From: Argyresthia goedartella
Lineage: Eukaryota; Arthropoda; Insecta; Lepidoptera; Argyresthiidae
Reading direction: 5' to 3'
Assembly: GCA_949825045.1 (NCBI GenBank)
Contig: OX463829.1
Coordinates: 16,028,715-16,092,714, forward strand
DNA: 64,000 nt
The position numbers and the translations under genes are program-made. Below the pieces are notes generated by a model. It had not been told where the DNA came from. It was given only the letters and a program-made list of their open reading frames with translations, and did no database searches. Of the stretch, positions 1-10,650 are shown piece by piece (position 1 is the stretch's first letter; each line of letters begins with the position of its first letter).

Positions 1-774
1 AATAACTGGCTTCAGAATAGTCTACTGACATTAAACACCAGCAAAACAAAATTTATCAGTTTTCATAAGACAGCCGCATCCCAACCACCCCCCGAATTCG
101 AAACTGTTATGCTACACTCTTGCCCGACTGATTCTCATACATGCGACTGTCCCGGCATATCTAGAGTGGCGCAGATTAAGTATCTGGGAGTTATCCTGGA
201 CGAGAAGTTGACTTTTGCACCTCATGTCTCTAGTATGGCGAGCCGGGTACGCAAACTAATCCCAATATTTAAGCACTTGCGACAGGGAGCTGATCCGGAA
301 GTTTTGAGGCTGGTCTACCTGTCCTTCTGTCAGTCCTTGCTTGTATACTGCATCACAGCATGGGGAGCCACACACAAAACCACGCTCATAACTCTGGAAC
401 GAGCACAGCGATCAATCCTAAAAGTGATGACGAGGAAACCGTTCCGCTATCCCACAAAATCAATCCTCAGCGAATGCAATGTACTTTCAGTACGCCAACT
501 TTACATTCTCAAGGCATCACTTCTCCAGCACAGAATTTCAATTAATGCAGAGGATTTCCCCCGTCTCTTGGAAAAAAGAATTTATAGGGTGCAGCTGCCA
601 GCAGTGAACACGACATTTGCGAAAAGGTTCAGTTTCTTCGCTTTGCCACACCTATACAATACAATATGCAAGCACAACGAAGTCAAAACTACCACTGTAC
701 GCGAGTTAAGGGTTAAGCTCTTGAAGTGGCTAGTGACATTAGATTATGATTCCACTGAAGCGCTTCTAGTCTAA
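1..774 (+). CDS. Non-LTR retrotransposon RT, C-terminal part
   Basis: The frame is open from base 1, so the true start lies left of the window. The first residues read NNWLQNSLLTLNTSKTKF, the segment that follows the RT catalytic loop in jockey/CR1-type non-LTR elements. It is followed by KYLGVILDEKLTFAPHV and the usual C-terminal region (SLLVYCITAWG, LERAQRSILKVM). The stop is at 772-774. An AT-rich 3' UTR-like stretch follows to about 1120 and ends in AAATAAATAAATTTTTATTTTTATTT-type sequence. It resembles the C-terminus of family D at 35155-35736 and the fragment at 4085-4488, so these are probably related families. The palm domain and endonuclease are outside the window. Confidence 0.85.
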   Translation, partial: NNWLQNSLLTLNTSKTKFISFHKTAASQPPPEFETVMLHSCPTDSHTCDCPGISRVAQIKYLGVILDEKLTFAPHVSSMASRVRKLIPIFKHLRQGADPEVLRLVYLSFCQSLLVYCITAWGATHKTTLITLERAQRSILKVMTRKPFRYPTKSILSECNVLSVRQLYILKASLLQHRISINAEDFPRLLEKRIYRVQLPAVNTTFAKRFSFFALPHLYNTICKHNEVKTTTVRELRVKLLKWLVTLDYDSTEALLV

Positions 775-779
775 AACTT

Positions 780-1721
780 CTCTTTCTAAAACAAATTCAG
801 AATTGCTTATTTACTTATTTATCTATCCTTATCCCTAATTATATATAGATATATATTGTTTATGTGTGTAGTATATTTTATATTACTATTTCAGTGTTCT
901 GGAAGGGTTTGGTCACCTTGGTATGTAAGAGTTCCCTAATTACAATTACTTTTTATTTTATTGCTGTTGCTATCCCAAACTCAGGACAACACAACATTGA
1001 AATTTCATTATAGACCTCCACGATACAGGTTATACCTAGTGTGTGGGTGGTCATAAGCATAATATTATACTGTTACATAACTTTCTGGTAAATAAATAAA
1101 TTTTTATTTTTATTTATTTTAGTTAAGCTAACTATTGCCAGTAATTGACCGAAGTGGGCTGATACGGTGATGATGACTTGATGAGGGTACCTGCAAGCGG
1201 TGTCCCTCGCGGTGTGCGGCGTCATGCACGCTCGATGGCGACGCGCCGCGCGTTGTCTGCGCGCCACGGACCGGGGACACACTCCGCACTGTACTGATAT
1301 ATCTGTAGACAAACATAGGCAACGGTTAGTTGACTTGACGTAGCAGCCGGCCGATATCGGGTTCATATTTGACCCTGAATTAGTTACTGACAGGTATTTG
1401 GGACACCTAACAAAGGCAAGGGTTCCTTGTTCAGTATGCTCCCAAATGCTTTGCATAACGCGCCCCACTTGTTTGTGAAGTTAAAATGATTATTATTGTA
1501 TTAGTAAGATGAGATAATTATTTTGTTCAAGACACCTCTTAGATTTCAGATGGTTAGCGTTTCAACAAAGACCATTCAAAAAGCACCCCTATGAGGTATG
1601 CCCTCAAATTTTCCGCGGCATTGAACGGCCCGGGGGGATCAATCAAAGGATTGATCTTTCCGTTTGGGTCCACTGTTTTCAGTGGAATGAATACAGCATT
1701 AGTCTTATTGTTTGAAGTTTT
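780..1721. other. 3' tail of the RT element, then unassigned GC-rich stretch
   Basis: Bases 780-1120 look like the 3' UTR and simple tail of the preceding non-LTR element. Bases 1140-1470 are richer in G and C and hold a 131-codon minus-strand frame with no family that I recognise. From 1480 to 1720 I see nothing definite. Confidence 0.4.
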
Positions 1722-2137
1722 AAAAACCGGTCAAGTGCGAGTCTAAATCGCGCACGAAGGGTCCCGTACCACCCTTCAATGGAAGCGATGGTGTGGAGTG
1801 AATAGTTTGGATTTTACACAGCAAAATATTGTTTACAAAGTTATTGGTGCGGTTACTTTCACACTCCATGTACGTAACCAGGTGCATCCATAAGTTTGTA
1901 TGTGGTATTGAAAGATATGTTGTATGGGAGCCCCCTTAAATATTTCGTTTATCCTGTTTTTTAGTATTTGTTGTTATAGCGGCAACAGAAATACATAATC
2001 TGTGAAAATTTCAACTCTATAGCTAGCTAGGTTCTTGAGATACAGCCTGGTGACAGACGAACGGACGGACGGACGGACGGACAGCGAAGTCTTAGTAATA
2101 GGGTCCCGTTTGGAACCCTTCGGGTACGGAACCCTAA
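1722..2137 (+). repeat. Lepidopteran interspersed repeat R1, copy 1
   Basis: Starts with ACCGGTCAAGTGCGAGTC, passes through an AACCAGGTGCATCCATAAG block and a GGAC tetranucleotide run near 2063-2082, and ends with GGGTACGGAACCCTA. Inverted copies with the same internal order lie at 8430-8808 and 44360-44766, with a partial one at 4489-4768. Short ORFs inside it (for example one starting MHLVTYMECE in two of the copies) are repeat shadows. The sequence is of a type common in moth genomes. Its class (SINE or MITE) is not settled here. Confidence 0.75.
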
Positions 2138-2139
2138 AA

Positions 2140-3260
2140 ATAGGCTTTCAGCTACGCCTGGAATCGCAATCCCACTCGAACATGCACGTTTTGTGTGTTA
2201 TATATACACGTCTTTACTTACTTACGTACCCTAAGTTCAGATTTCGTTACATATTCAAAGGGTGTCGCGGCGCTCAAATCATTCATTCGCGTTATTCGCG
2301 CGAAACTCCGTCGGAATCATTTCATTTCCATTCGTGTTTGGATATAGCAATATTTGTAAAGTTGAGGGGCACAAACGAGTAAGAGACTTAGCAACCACGT
2401 GACTGAACATTGATGCCAGGTCGCAGCGTAGTTATGTATATTTTTTGAGTATTGAGCGTAACCTACGCATTAAAGCATTGTGTAAAGGCTTTATTTATCG
2501 CACATTGATGATTTTCAATTGAAGATCACACTTTTTTTTTGTCAGCAACTTGGGTGTTTTTACTCTCACATGTTAAACTAATTAACACGAAGCCTTCGCC
2601 TACCCTGACACACCACTTCGCCTTGATAGTATTAAATGTGCAATTCAGAATTTTCAGTCCTTAGCATCCGACATCCCGACTTTCATACATTTCATAGATT
2701 TGCCTAGGAAAAGTGTAAGATAAAAAATATTTCATACATTTCATACCAAGACCGACAGACAGATTTCATACATTATCGTTACTTATCTAAAAGCCTAAAT
2801 ACAGGCGAGACAGATCTCTCAGAGATTGAGTCGAGCAAATATTGATTTTCGTAGGTTTCTAGGTTAGTTTTAGTAACATATTTCGCCCTGTTTAGGGCTA
2901 AAGCGAGCGAGCATGTTAAAGTGTGGTCCAGAATTGCCTAACCAGCTCGCTATGGATGATCAAGTAACATCTTATTCAATCTTTTACTGAAAGCATCATT
3001 GCTAAAGTTTTTTCTTCGATTGGATAGATTACTGCGACCCACGAATATTTCCAAGTATTGCTAGCGATAAAACGCCTATAAATCCAATTACTTTTTGAAT
3101 GATTGGCTGAAAGTTAAATTAACTCTGAGATTGTTGGTAAACTCTATTTGCATGATACATATGACATTTATCAGCAAATAGGTAGCCTGGAGGTGAAGAC
3201 TGGAGAATGGAATATTTTCGTATGTTTTATATTTAGTCAGAGCAGGACCAAATATGCTGC
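2140..3260. other. No recognisable gene
   Basis: AT-rich sequence with a short internal duplication around TTTCATACATTTCATA (2681-2770). I see no coding frame or known element. Confidence 0.4.
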
Positions 3261-3281
3261 ATGCCTCAGTTAGAGACTGGC

Positions 3282-3313
<32 letters not shown>

Positions 3314-3384
3314 CGTGCGAGAGTGTAGGTGTGTGTGTGTATGCGTGTGAGAGTGTAGGTGTGTGGGTGTATGTGTGAGTGAGT
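3282..3384. repeat. GT/TG microsatellite
   Basis: An uninterrupted GT run of about 30 bases is followed by two degenerate units of GTGTGTGTGTATGCGTGNGA type. The minus-strand ORF covering it is a low-complexity artefact. Confidence 0.9.
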
Positions 3385-3544
3385 GGATAAGTACGTAACC
3401 AATTTTATTACATTATAAAATTTTCTGTTTCATCATACGTTAAGGTTTTTCTCTACACGTGTCATAAACCCTTTTTACTGCGTCCAAAATCCGCACGTTA
3501 CAACCAGCATAATGATAAACTACTTGGTAAAAACTCATTTCTTA

Positions 3545-3790
3545 TCTGACATTTTATGACATTCAAATTTCGAACGCCGACTACTACTGAACAAGCTAAA
3601 CAAGTGCAGACCAATGATCAATGCCACAATGCCGGTCGAACATGCGGATCCTGAACACAACAAAGAGAGCTTATGATAAGTATGTAGATAAACTAGTATT
3701 GTAACTGTTCATAATTAGGCAATAAAAACTCTCGAGTGTTATTATAATGCCCTCCATTATGTATCATTCACATAAACTACTATTAGTAGT
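3545..3790 (-). repeat. Dispersed repeat F, copy 1
   Basis: Reverse-complement relative of two longer copies at 56026-56427 and 59708-60155. Shared blocks include CAAATTTCGAACGCCGAC, CACAATGCCGGTC, GAGAGCTTATGATA, ACTCTCGAGTG and CCTCCATTATGTA. In this orientation the conserved core can read as a short peptide ending MPVKHAVPEHIKESL in the 59.7-kb copy. The family is not recognised; it may be a DNA-element end or a retroposed fragment. Confidence 0.65.
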
Positions 3791-3932
3791 GTAGATACAT
3801 TCTTTTTACATTCATATGCGGGTTTGTTAAATACAAAATGTATGTTATTTATTTTATTATCTAGTTTTGGGTCAAGATAGAACTAATGCCTTTTTGTAAA
3901 CCTTTGACAAGGGAGTATCACAAATAAAAAAC

Positions 3933-4072
3933 CGCCTTATTCATAAAACTTATCAAACCTATGATAGCTAATATGTGCTTTGTCCTTTTCTCATAAACAC
4001 AAATTTCAAAGACAAACGAATTACAACGGCATTATAGTTAAAATAGGTTATTAGACGTTTATGAATAAGGCG
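3933..4072. mobile_element. MITE with 15-bp terminal inverted repeats
   Basis: CGCCTTATTCATAAA at 3933-3947 is matched by its exact reverse complement TTTATGAATAAGGCG at 4058-4072, giving a 140-bp element. It abuts the 3' end of the RT fragment that follows. No coding capacity. The superfamily is not assigned, and no target duplication is obvious to me. Confidence 0.75.
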
Positions 4073-4084
4073 ATAAGTCTTTGC

Positions 4085-4488
4085 GACGTTTGGAGGTTTC
4101 ATAGAGGGGTGTATTGATGAATCACGGTGCTGTGTAGAAAGAGCTGTCTGACAGTTACGCCGTCACAGTCACTGTATAATTTAGTGGTCGTGTTGAGGAT
4201 AGAACGTTTGGTGACCACCTTCAGTAGCCCGCGTTGTGCCACTTCCAGTGGTTTGAGATGAGTTTTTGTTGCACCACCCCAACACGGTATACAATATGTA
4301 ATTATTAATTGGGCTAGAGCAAGATATATTGTTTTAATTACATTTGGGGGGGCAGTGTGGCGGATAGATTTAAATACGTACATTAATTTCCTAAGTCTAG
4401 ATGTAAGCAGATCCATGTGGGTTTTAAAATTAAGTTGTTTATCTAACGTGATTCCTAAGTATTTAATTATGTCTGTACGGTCTATCAT
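4085..4488 (-). pseudogene. Non-LTR RT C-terminal fragment
   Basis: Translates to a frame containing DIIKYLGITLDKQLNFKTHM, TYCIPCWGGATKTHLKPL and VAQRGLLKVVTKR, the post-palm C-terminal region of jockey/CR1-type RTs and a paralogue of the sequence at 1-774. It is cut at its 5' side by repeat R1 (about 4489) and at its 3' side near the MITE at 3933-4072. Only about 130 residues remain, so it is a dead fragment. Confidence 0.8.
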
Positions 4489-4768
4489 GGCTCATGAGAT
4501 GATGAACCGTGATAGTTAGACAGTTGAAATTTTCACAGATGTATTTCTTTTGCAGTTATAACCACAAATACTGAAAAACAGAATAAAATTAACATTTATG
4601 GGCTACACAAATTCCTTCAATAAAACATACTAACTTATGAATGCACATGGTTACGTACATGGAGTGTGAAAGTAGCCGCACCAATAACTTTGTAAACAAT
4701 CACACCATCCCTACCTTAGTACGTGGTACGGAACCCTTCGTCCGCGAGTCCGACTCCACTTAAGTTTT
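4489..4768 (-). repeat. Repeat R1, copy 2 (partial)
   Basis: Shares GTTGAAATTTTCACAGAT, TGGTTACGTACATGGAGTGT, CCGCACCAATAACTTTGTAA and GGTACGGAACCCTTCG with the R1 copies at 8430 and 44360. It lacks the GGAC-run end. Its right half is included in the tandem duplication at 4579-5362. Confidence 0.75.
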
Positions 4769-5362
4769 TTTTTTATTTGCGCATTCAAAACATTGTTTCT
4801 GTAGGCTGTTTAGCGGTTTTGCCAGTGCCTTTATTTAGTGCCGGAAAAAACAAAACCAGCGCGCCATTTTCATAAATAATGGTTTACGTTTTCGTTGTGT
4901 GGTTAGTATTAATGAAAGTACGTTTTTTTCCTCGAAATTATGTTGAAAACCGTCTTATGAAACTCGTGTGCAGAATAAAATTAACATTTATGGGCTACAC
5001 AAATTCCTTCAATAAAACATACTAACTTATGAATGCACATGGTTACGTACATGGAGTGTGAAAGTAGCCGCACCAATAACTTTGTAAACAATCACACCAT
5101 CCCTACCTTAGTACGTGGTACGGAACCCTTCGTCCGCGAGTCCGACTCCACTTAAGTTTTTTTTTTATTTGCGCATTCAAAACATTGTTTCTGTAGGCTG
5201 TTTAGCGGTTTTGCCAGTGCCTTTATTTAGTGCCGGAAAAAACAAAACCAGCGCGCCATTTTCATAAATAATGGTTTACGTTTTCGCTGTGTGGTTAGTA
5301 TTAATGAAAGTACGTTTTTTTCCTCGAAATTATGTTGAAAACCGTCGTATGAAACTCGTGTG
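4579..5362. repeat. 392-bp tandem duplication
   Basis: Bases 4579-4970 and 4971-5362 are two head-to-tail copies. By eye they differ at only two positions (TTCGTTGTG versus TTCGCTGTG, and CGTCTTATG versus CGTCGTATG). The unit joins the inner part of repeat R1 to about 200 bases of unassigned flank, so it was duplicated after the R1 insertion. Confidence 0.9.
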
Positions 5363-5364
5363 CA

Positions 5365-6140
5365 TTGATCATACACACTCGCCCAACTTACAGCCTTAAT
5401 AATACCGCCTCGTGAGTATAACCAACTTAGCCCACTTGTATCATAAAATCATAATGAACTAGTATTTTACAATGTTCAATAAGTTGTTAAATAAAAAGCT
5501 TTTGAATTATTTCTCGACCACACAATTTATTCTTCAAACGATAAGAGAGTAAACAGTAAAAGACAAGAGATTTGTATTTTTCTAGTTTGACCCATACCAT
5601 TGTCAGTAAAAAGCGTAAGGTACTACTACTATCGTAAGCGACCGGCAAGTTTTATAGAAGTAGTATGAAATTTGGATTTTCATGGAGTTCAATCATATCA
5701 TAACACTAACAAGGGCTCGTACCCAAGATGCAAAACGCAAATATCACTCACAGAACCCCTGAAAATGTTTGTGATTTGTCAGTTTAAAACGAAAAGTCAC
5801 GTGAATTTTCGTCCCCAAATGTCAAAATGCATACATTTTCTTATCGTTTCGCGCGAGTGGTATTTGCGTTTTGCATGTAGTCACGGGACAAGGTATGCTA
5901 CATTAATATTACCTCTTATCCTCTCCCGAACTCAATAAAGCTTAGATAGTATTTAATTTAAGTTTCTCCGGTCCTCCACTAGCGGAGAGGCAGTCCATTA
6001 AAACAAAAATGTACTGCGGTATTTTTGCGAAAATCCATCTCAAAGTAAGGATTTCCTCATTGACAGTGGGTAGTAAACAGCATCAGTTATATCGCACAAA
6101 ACTTTTGACAAAGTATTTCTAATCCGACAACAGTATATCA
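5365..6140. other. No recognisable gene
   Basis: AT-rich. It holds an 88-codon plus-strand frame (5672-5938) with no family resemblance and no coding context. Probably non-functional. Confidence 0.4.
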
Positions 6141-6142
6141 TT

Positions 6143-7080
6143 CAGTCAAAAAAGTATCGGGGTTGGATGATTTGCCTATGGTTCCTATATTATTATTTTT
6201 TGTTATTTGTTATTTAGAAAACAAATACAGTGCTGTTTTTAGTTATATCATATCTTGTGTGTATAGCGAATTTCATAATGGACAAAAACATCGAACAAAG
6301 AGTTTGTCTTAAATTTTGCGTCGCCAATGGAATTTCGTGTTCGGAGTTACTGAAAATGTTACAAAAGGCTTACGGTGACTAGACTCTATCAAAACCACGT
6401 GTTTATGAGTGGTACAAAGCGTTCAAAAGCGGTCGAGATGTGATGGAAGATTTGCCTCGCTCTGCTTAACCATCAACGTCTGCAACTGAAGGTAATATCG
6501 CAAAAGTGAAGAAAATAGTAACTGAAAATCCTCATTCAAATTTGAGGAGAGATAGCCGCCGAACTTTCTATGTGTCACGCGTCGATCCGCACCATTTTAA
6601 ATAATCACTTGGGTATGAAACATGTTGCCGCTCGGCTAGTCCCAAAAGACCTAATTTTTTCCTCAAAAACTCAATCGCATAAGTCGCTGAGGACGAGTCT
6701 AGAACGAGTCAATTCCGACCCAAACGAATTATTACTGGTGACGAGACGTGGGTTTACGAGTTTGACTTGCAAACTAGTCAACAAGCTTCGGAATGGCGCC
6801 TTCCAACTGAATCGAAACCGAAAAAACCACGCTAAACTCGATCAAAAGTCAAAGTCATGTTGACTCTTTTCTTTGATTATTCGCACAAGGCTATCATTGT
6901 GAACGAATTTTTGACCAAAAACTCAACAAATACCCCATCCAGGAACCACCTTATTCACCAGATATGGCTCCAGCCGACATCTTTCTTTTTCCTAAACTCA
7001 AATTACCACTTCTTGGCACCCGTTTTCATTTGTTAGAAGACAAAGGAGAATTCGCGTCAAGAACTGAACTCAAGTCCGGA
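6143..7080 (+). pseudogene. mariner-family transposase pseudogene
   Basis: A TCAGTCAAAAAAGTATCGG stretch at about 6143 looks like a mariner terminal repeat. From 6279 the translation begins MDKNIEQRVCLKFCVANG (helix-turn-helix start of mariner transposases). It continues with PRVYEWYKAFKSGRDVMEDL and, after frameshifts, SDPN, the GDETWVYEFD-type first catalytic block (about 6735-6765) and YSPDMAPADIFLFP (about 6951-6995). Several stops and frameshifts, plus a deletion between the first and last blocks, remove function. No right terminal repeat was found, so the 3' side is lost or rearranged. Confidence 0.85.
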
Positions 7081-7284
7081 ATAAGCGTTAAATAGTAGAT
7101 TTTACAACAAGTGCACAAAACGAACCATCTTTATCCGAGACTTAGCAGCCCGAGCCGAAGGCGAGGGCTGATAGTAATGTCGAGGATAAAAATGGTTTTG
7201 TGGACGAGTTATAAACTCTGCTTTTCACTTCGATTGCGAGAAAATAAAACAGTAACATAACGTATTAACATTTCTTTAATTAAC

Positions 7285-7471
7285 AACTTAAAAGAACACT
7301 TTCAGCGAATGTATTCACTTGTTTTTCTTTCCGCCAGCTTAGAAATTTGTCATAAGTTTTCATATATATTTGCCGAGATTTTGGCGGCAATATTTCTTGC
7401 ACCACTTTTTGTGCGTTTATTTCCATTAAAATATTAGGAGTAAGTTCTAAATCTTCTTCTTCACTTGACAT
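7285..7471 (-). pseudogene. Possible Crypton-like tyrosine recombinase N-terminal fragment
   Basis: A 63-residue frame opens with an acidic MSSEEEDLEL leader, then LPPKSRQIYMKTYDKFLSWR. That pattern recalls the SAM-like core-binding start of tyrosine-recombinase genes found in Crypton-type elements and their insect relatives. It ends just after FAESVLLS, where family members would continue, and no catalytic domain is visible nearby. The assignment is from memory of the family and is tentative. Flanking sequence 7130-7190 contains a hairpin-like GC stretch. Confidence 0.4.
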
Positions 7472-7479
7472 TTTTAAAA

Positions 7480-8425
7480 CTTAGCCAATTCAACAATAAT
7501 TTGAGAAAATTCAATACGAAAAGTTCACGGCTTCTTTCCCGCTACTTTACTTTTTTTAATTTTCCTGCATAATTTTCGGGCAAAGAAAAAAAATATACAG
7601 CCTATTCTTAAATTATTTTGGAATAATGTTTTTTTTTTGTGGTAAACACGTTCGGATATTTAGTTTCTTTTTCGTATTATCTTATTATAAATCAAAAATG
7701 CAAATAGGGATGGAAATATTATAAATTAGCAAGTTTTATCCATGTACAATTAATTGTTTTTGGCTTTATGGGCTAAATGGTCACTGCCTTAGTGTAGACA
7801 CATTTAAAAAGCTACTTTTATGCACAAGAGCATAAAATTCAACTTTATGTCGCCTAGATCCTGCATAAAGTAGTACTTTTTCGAGCATGAGAAGTGAAAA
7901 AAATGTTTTGATGATTGGATTATTCATTGGCGTAAGGGTAACGTTTCCAAAGGACCATACTTTAAAGGTGATAAAATAAATGATGATGAATAACTAACAT
8001 TTTGTATATTATTTATCTTTTCCCGTTACTTTCTTGACAGAGAAGTATATGTAGTTAAAGTTTCACTGCAAAACACGCATTCTATGGTGTTTCCCCTGCG
8101 TGGGCCGAACAACTTTTGCACCCCGATAGCCCGAGCCCCGAGGCCTTCAGCCGCATTGCGGATCCACTAATTGGAGCCCCAGGGCTCTTGTGCCGCCACT
8201 TGGAAACACCTTGTTACCGCCCCTAGGAGCGCTGTTTAAAACTGTCTCACTTTAGAGCTGGTTTGGCAATAGATTGACTTTGGTATGATTTTTAACTCTA
8301 TTCTATGTAGGTGTATTTATTTTATGACATCTTAGAATTACAACTCGTAGTGCCTAACTTAAGAATAAAACTACATGGTATAAGATGTGAAGGTTATAAG
8401 ATTGAAAACCACGGTTTCAAAAGTC
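7480..8425. other. No recognisable gene
   Basis: Mostly AT-rich unassigned sequence. A GC-rich patch at 8095-8225 (GGAGCCCCAGGGCTCTTGTG and neighbours) stands out but matches nothing I know. Confidence 0.4.
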
Positions 8426-8429
8426 GGAA

Positions 8430-8808
8430 GAAGAACGGAACTCTATTACTAAGACTTCGCTGTCCGTCCGCCTGTCACCAGGCTGTATCTCAAGAACCTA
8501 GCTAGCTAGAGTTGAAATTTTCACAGATTATGTATTTCTGTTGCCGCTATAACAACAAATACTAAAAAACAGGATAAAAGAAATATTTAAGGGGGCTCCC
8601 ATACAACAATTCTTTCAATACCACATACAAACTTATGGATGCACCTGGTTACGTACATGGAGTGTGAAAGTAACCGCACCAATAACTTTGTAAACAATAT
8701 TTTGCTGTTGAAAATCCAAACTATTCACTCCACACCATCGCTTCCATTGAACGGTGGTACGGAACCCTTCGTGCGCGATTTAGACTCGCACTTGACCGGT
8801 TTTTTTAT
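8430..8808 (-). repeat. Repeat R1, copy 3
   Basis: Runs from AAGAACGGAACTCTATTACT to CGCACTTGACCGGTTTTTTT and is nearly collinear with the copy at 44360-44766. The GGAC run is shortened to a single unit. It represents the reverse orientation of copy 1. Confidence 0.85.
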
Positions 8809-8809
8809 T

Positions 8810-9036
8810 TTATTGTTACTAAACAATAAAATAAAAAACGAACGTTGGATTTTATTGTTCTTAAATGTCAAACGGACAATGAGCGGTGGCTAAACAATTT
8901 TGTAGCGCAATTCAGTATTTTCTTCGCTCATTTCAGGAAATTCCACTGTTCATGATCAATTAGTTTTTTATTCGGTCGTTTTATTATTTCCCAAAATTAA
9001 GTAGCTACATAAGAAACAAATATTTTGTATATTTAT
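8810..9036. other. No recognisable gene
   Basis: Short AT-rich spacer with no gene or element that I can name. Confidence 0.4.
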
Positions 9037-9250
9037 CTGATAAAATAGAAAATAATGAACATAATTGAATATATTTTGGCTATTTCTTTCCTTTTTCCTT
9101 GGGACAGAATTTACGGCTAGACTAGGTATACAGGCACAGGCAGGCCAAGGAAAAAGGAAAAAGGAAAAAATAGCCAAAATATATTCAATTATGTTCATTA
9201 TTTTCTATTTTATCAGAATTTACGGCTAGACTAGGCATACAGGTACATAC
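9037..9250. repeat. Fold-back (inverted) repeat flanked by direct repeats
   Basis: An arm starting CTGATAAAATAGAAAATAAT (9037-9102) is repeated inverted at about 9145-9216 across a spacer of about 42 bases. The spacer begins AATTTACGGCTAGACTAGG, and the same block recurs right after the second arm at 9217-9250. The right arm carries an extra GGAAAAA unit. I read it as one inverted segment enclosed by two direct copies of the 30-base block. Confidence 0.85.
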
Positions 9251-9470
9251 ATTGCTTCTGGCCCCAAAGTGGGATACGTCCCTAGGGTACGTAATATTAT
9301 GGGTAACTGGGATGTGTCGTGGGAGCCATGAGAATTAGAAACGGCGAACTCACCCACATATAAACACCCAAGGCCTTTTTTCTTCGTCCCCAGCCAGGAA
9401 TCGACCCCGGGACCTCTCGCTCGGGAAGCACAGCCCTACCAAAGGAGAGGATAACTCACGCATTTACTAC
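9250..9470 (-). repeat. Degenerate tRNA-headed SINE-like repeat
   Basis: On the minus strand, TTGGTAGGGCTG (about 9445) and GGGTCGATTCC (about 9400) resemble RNA polymerase III A and B boxes at tRNA-like spacing. A body with GGGACGTATCCC-like sequence follows. Both boxes are imperfect. A related but clearer copy type lies at 47868-48100. Confidence 0.45.
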
Positions 9471-10175
9471 GGAATTACACGGACTACCAGTACATTAACC
9501 ACAGTTTATGCCGGCTCCCAAAATACACTCACATAATACCGCCCCATTGTTGTATGAGCTTCTCGATCTATGCCTTACTGAAGTTTGTAAGAGAAACATG
9601 TTCATATGAGTTTGGAAATGAGTGGCATAGAAATCATTATCTAGCTGATATCAACTTCAAGGTTGGTACAACATGGAGTAGGTATTCCAGAAAAGCAGTA
9701 CCGGGTATAAAAGAAACAAAGTCGTCAGGTTGCTCGCTCATCCCCTAGCAGAACTCTCACGAGCGTCATTTCTAAGGGTAAATGAGTATTATTATATCTG
9801 CGACGTCATTAGACACCGGTACGCAATGTTTCAAAAGACAGCGAATGAGGGACGCGTCCCGAATCCGCCGCCATCAATCCGTAACTCGATACTGGATACA
9901 CACAAATCGATCACGACATCGAGGCGGCGATCATCACAACATCCGCTGGACAGAACAATGTCAGTCTACGTAATATCCGCTGATTACGGATAAAATCGCC
10001 GTTTTGCTTGGCGATATATCGGCAATGCGATCTCGTAATTGGCCCGTTTTAGTGGCATGCTATCGGGGGCGGTGTTGAGGCACTTATGACCTTAGCTGGC
10101 TAGTACCGGCTGAGGCTAACACACAGCTATAGCTGTACTCTAGAGTGCTCTAGAGTACAGCGGATTCTAGTCGTA
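9471..10175. other. No recognisable gene
   Basis: Overlapping short plus-strand frames at 9730-9993 show no family features. A small palindrome, CTCTAGAGTGCTCTAGAG, sits at about 10139-10156. Confidence 0.4.
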
Positions 10176-10179
10176 GTGA

Positions 10180-10650
10180 TACCAAACTTGGAGATAGCTG
10201 AAATATATATAACGTAAGAAATAATCACAGACCAGTTGCGCCCCGGTTTAGATTCGAGAAGGTTAGCAATTCTTCAAGGGTCACATTCTCTGCTACAAGA
10301 AGATACCTCTGGCGATTTTGAAATTGCCATTTGAGCAATTTAAAAACCATGTAAAAGCAAACTTTGTCGAAAAAGGGATATCAAAATGTTCACGATTAAA
10401 TGACGGGACTGTGTGGGGTTAATCAAAAATCATTTATTCCTGCGTATTCATTATAATAATTAATATTGTAATATTTGTATTAGTTTTCAACCAATTTTTA
10501 AAAGAGATCTAAAAATCAATCTGTGGGAGTTTCTTCGCCCTTTTTTCCCACAGTGGTCCAATGTAGAGGAGAGGCAAAAATGACGTTTGCTAAGTATGTG
10601 TAAATATCTACAGTAATAAAGACATTTGAACTTTTGAAGTTTGAATTTTG
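10180..10650 (+). mobile_element. Non-LTR family A, 3' fragment (copy A1)
   Basis: Matches the terminal part of copies A3 (29642-31296) and A6 (56640-58215). Shared blocks are GAAATAATCACAGACCAGTT, GCCATTTGAGCAATTTAAAA, GACGGGACTGTGTGGGG and a 3' UTR with CACAGTGGTCCAATGTAGA and AAAATGACGTTTGCTAAGTA. It ends in CAGTAATAAAG followed by a TTTGAA-type tail (about 10621-10650). The RT domain is absent and the reading frame is damaged. Confidence 0.8.

Noticed and set aside
1073..1468. 131-codon minus-strand ORF over a GC-rich patch
   Set aside because: No motif, no splice context, and the higher G+C content alone lowers stop frequency.
3088..3402. ORF rich in His and Thr
   Set aside because: It translates the GT microsatellite.
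8639..8893. ORF starting MHLVTYMECE, also at 44599
   Set aside because: Same frame inside two copies of repeat R1. It is repeat sequence without other coding evidence.
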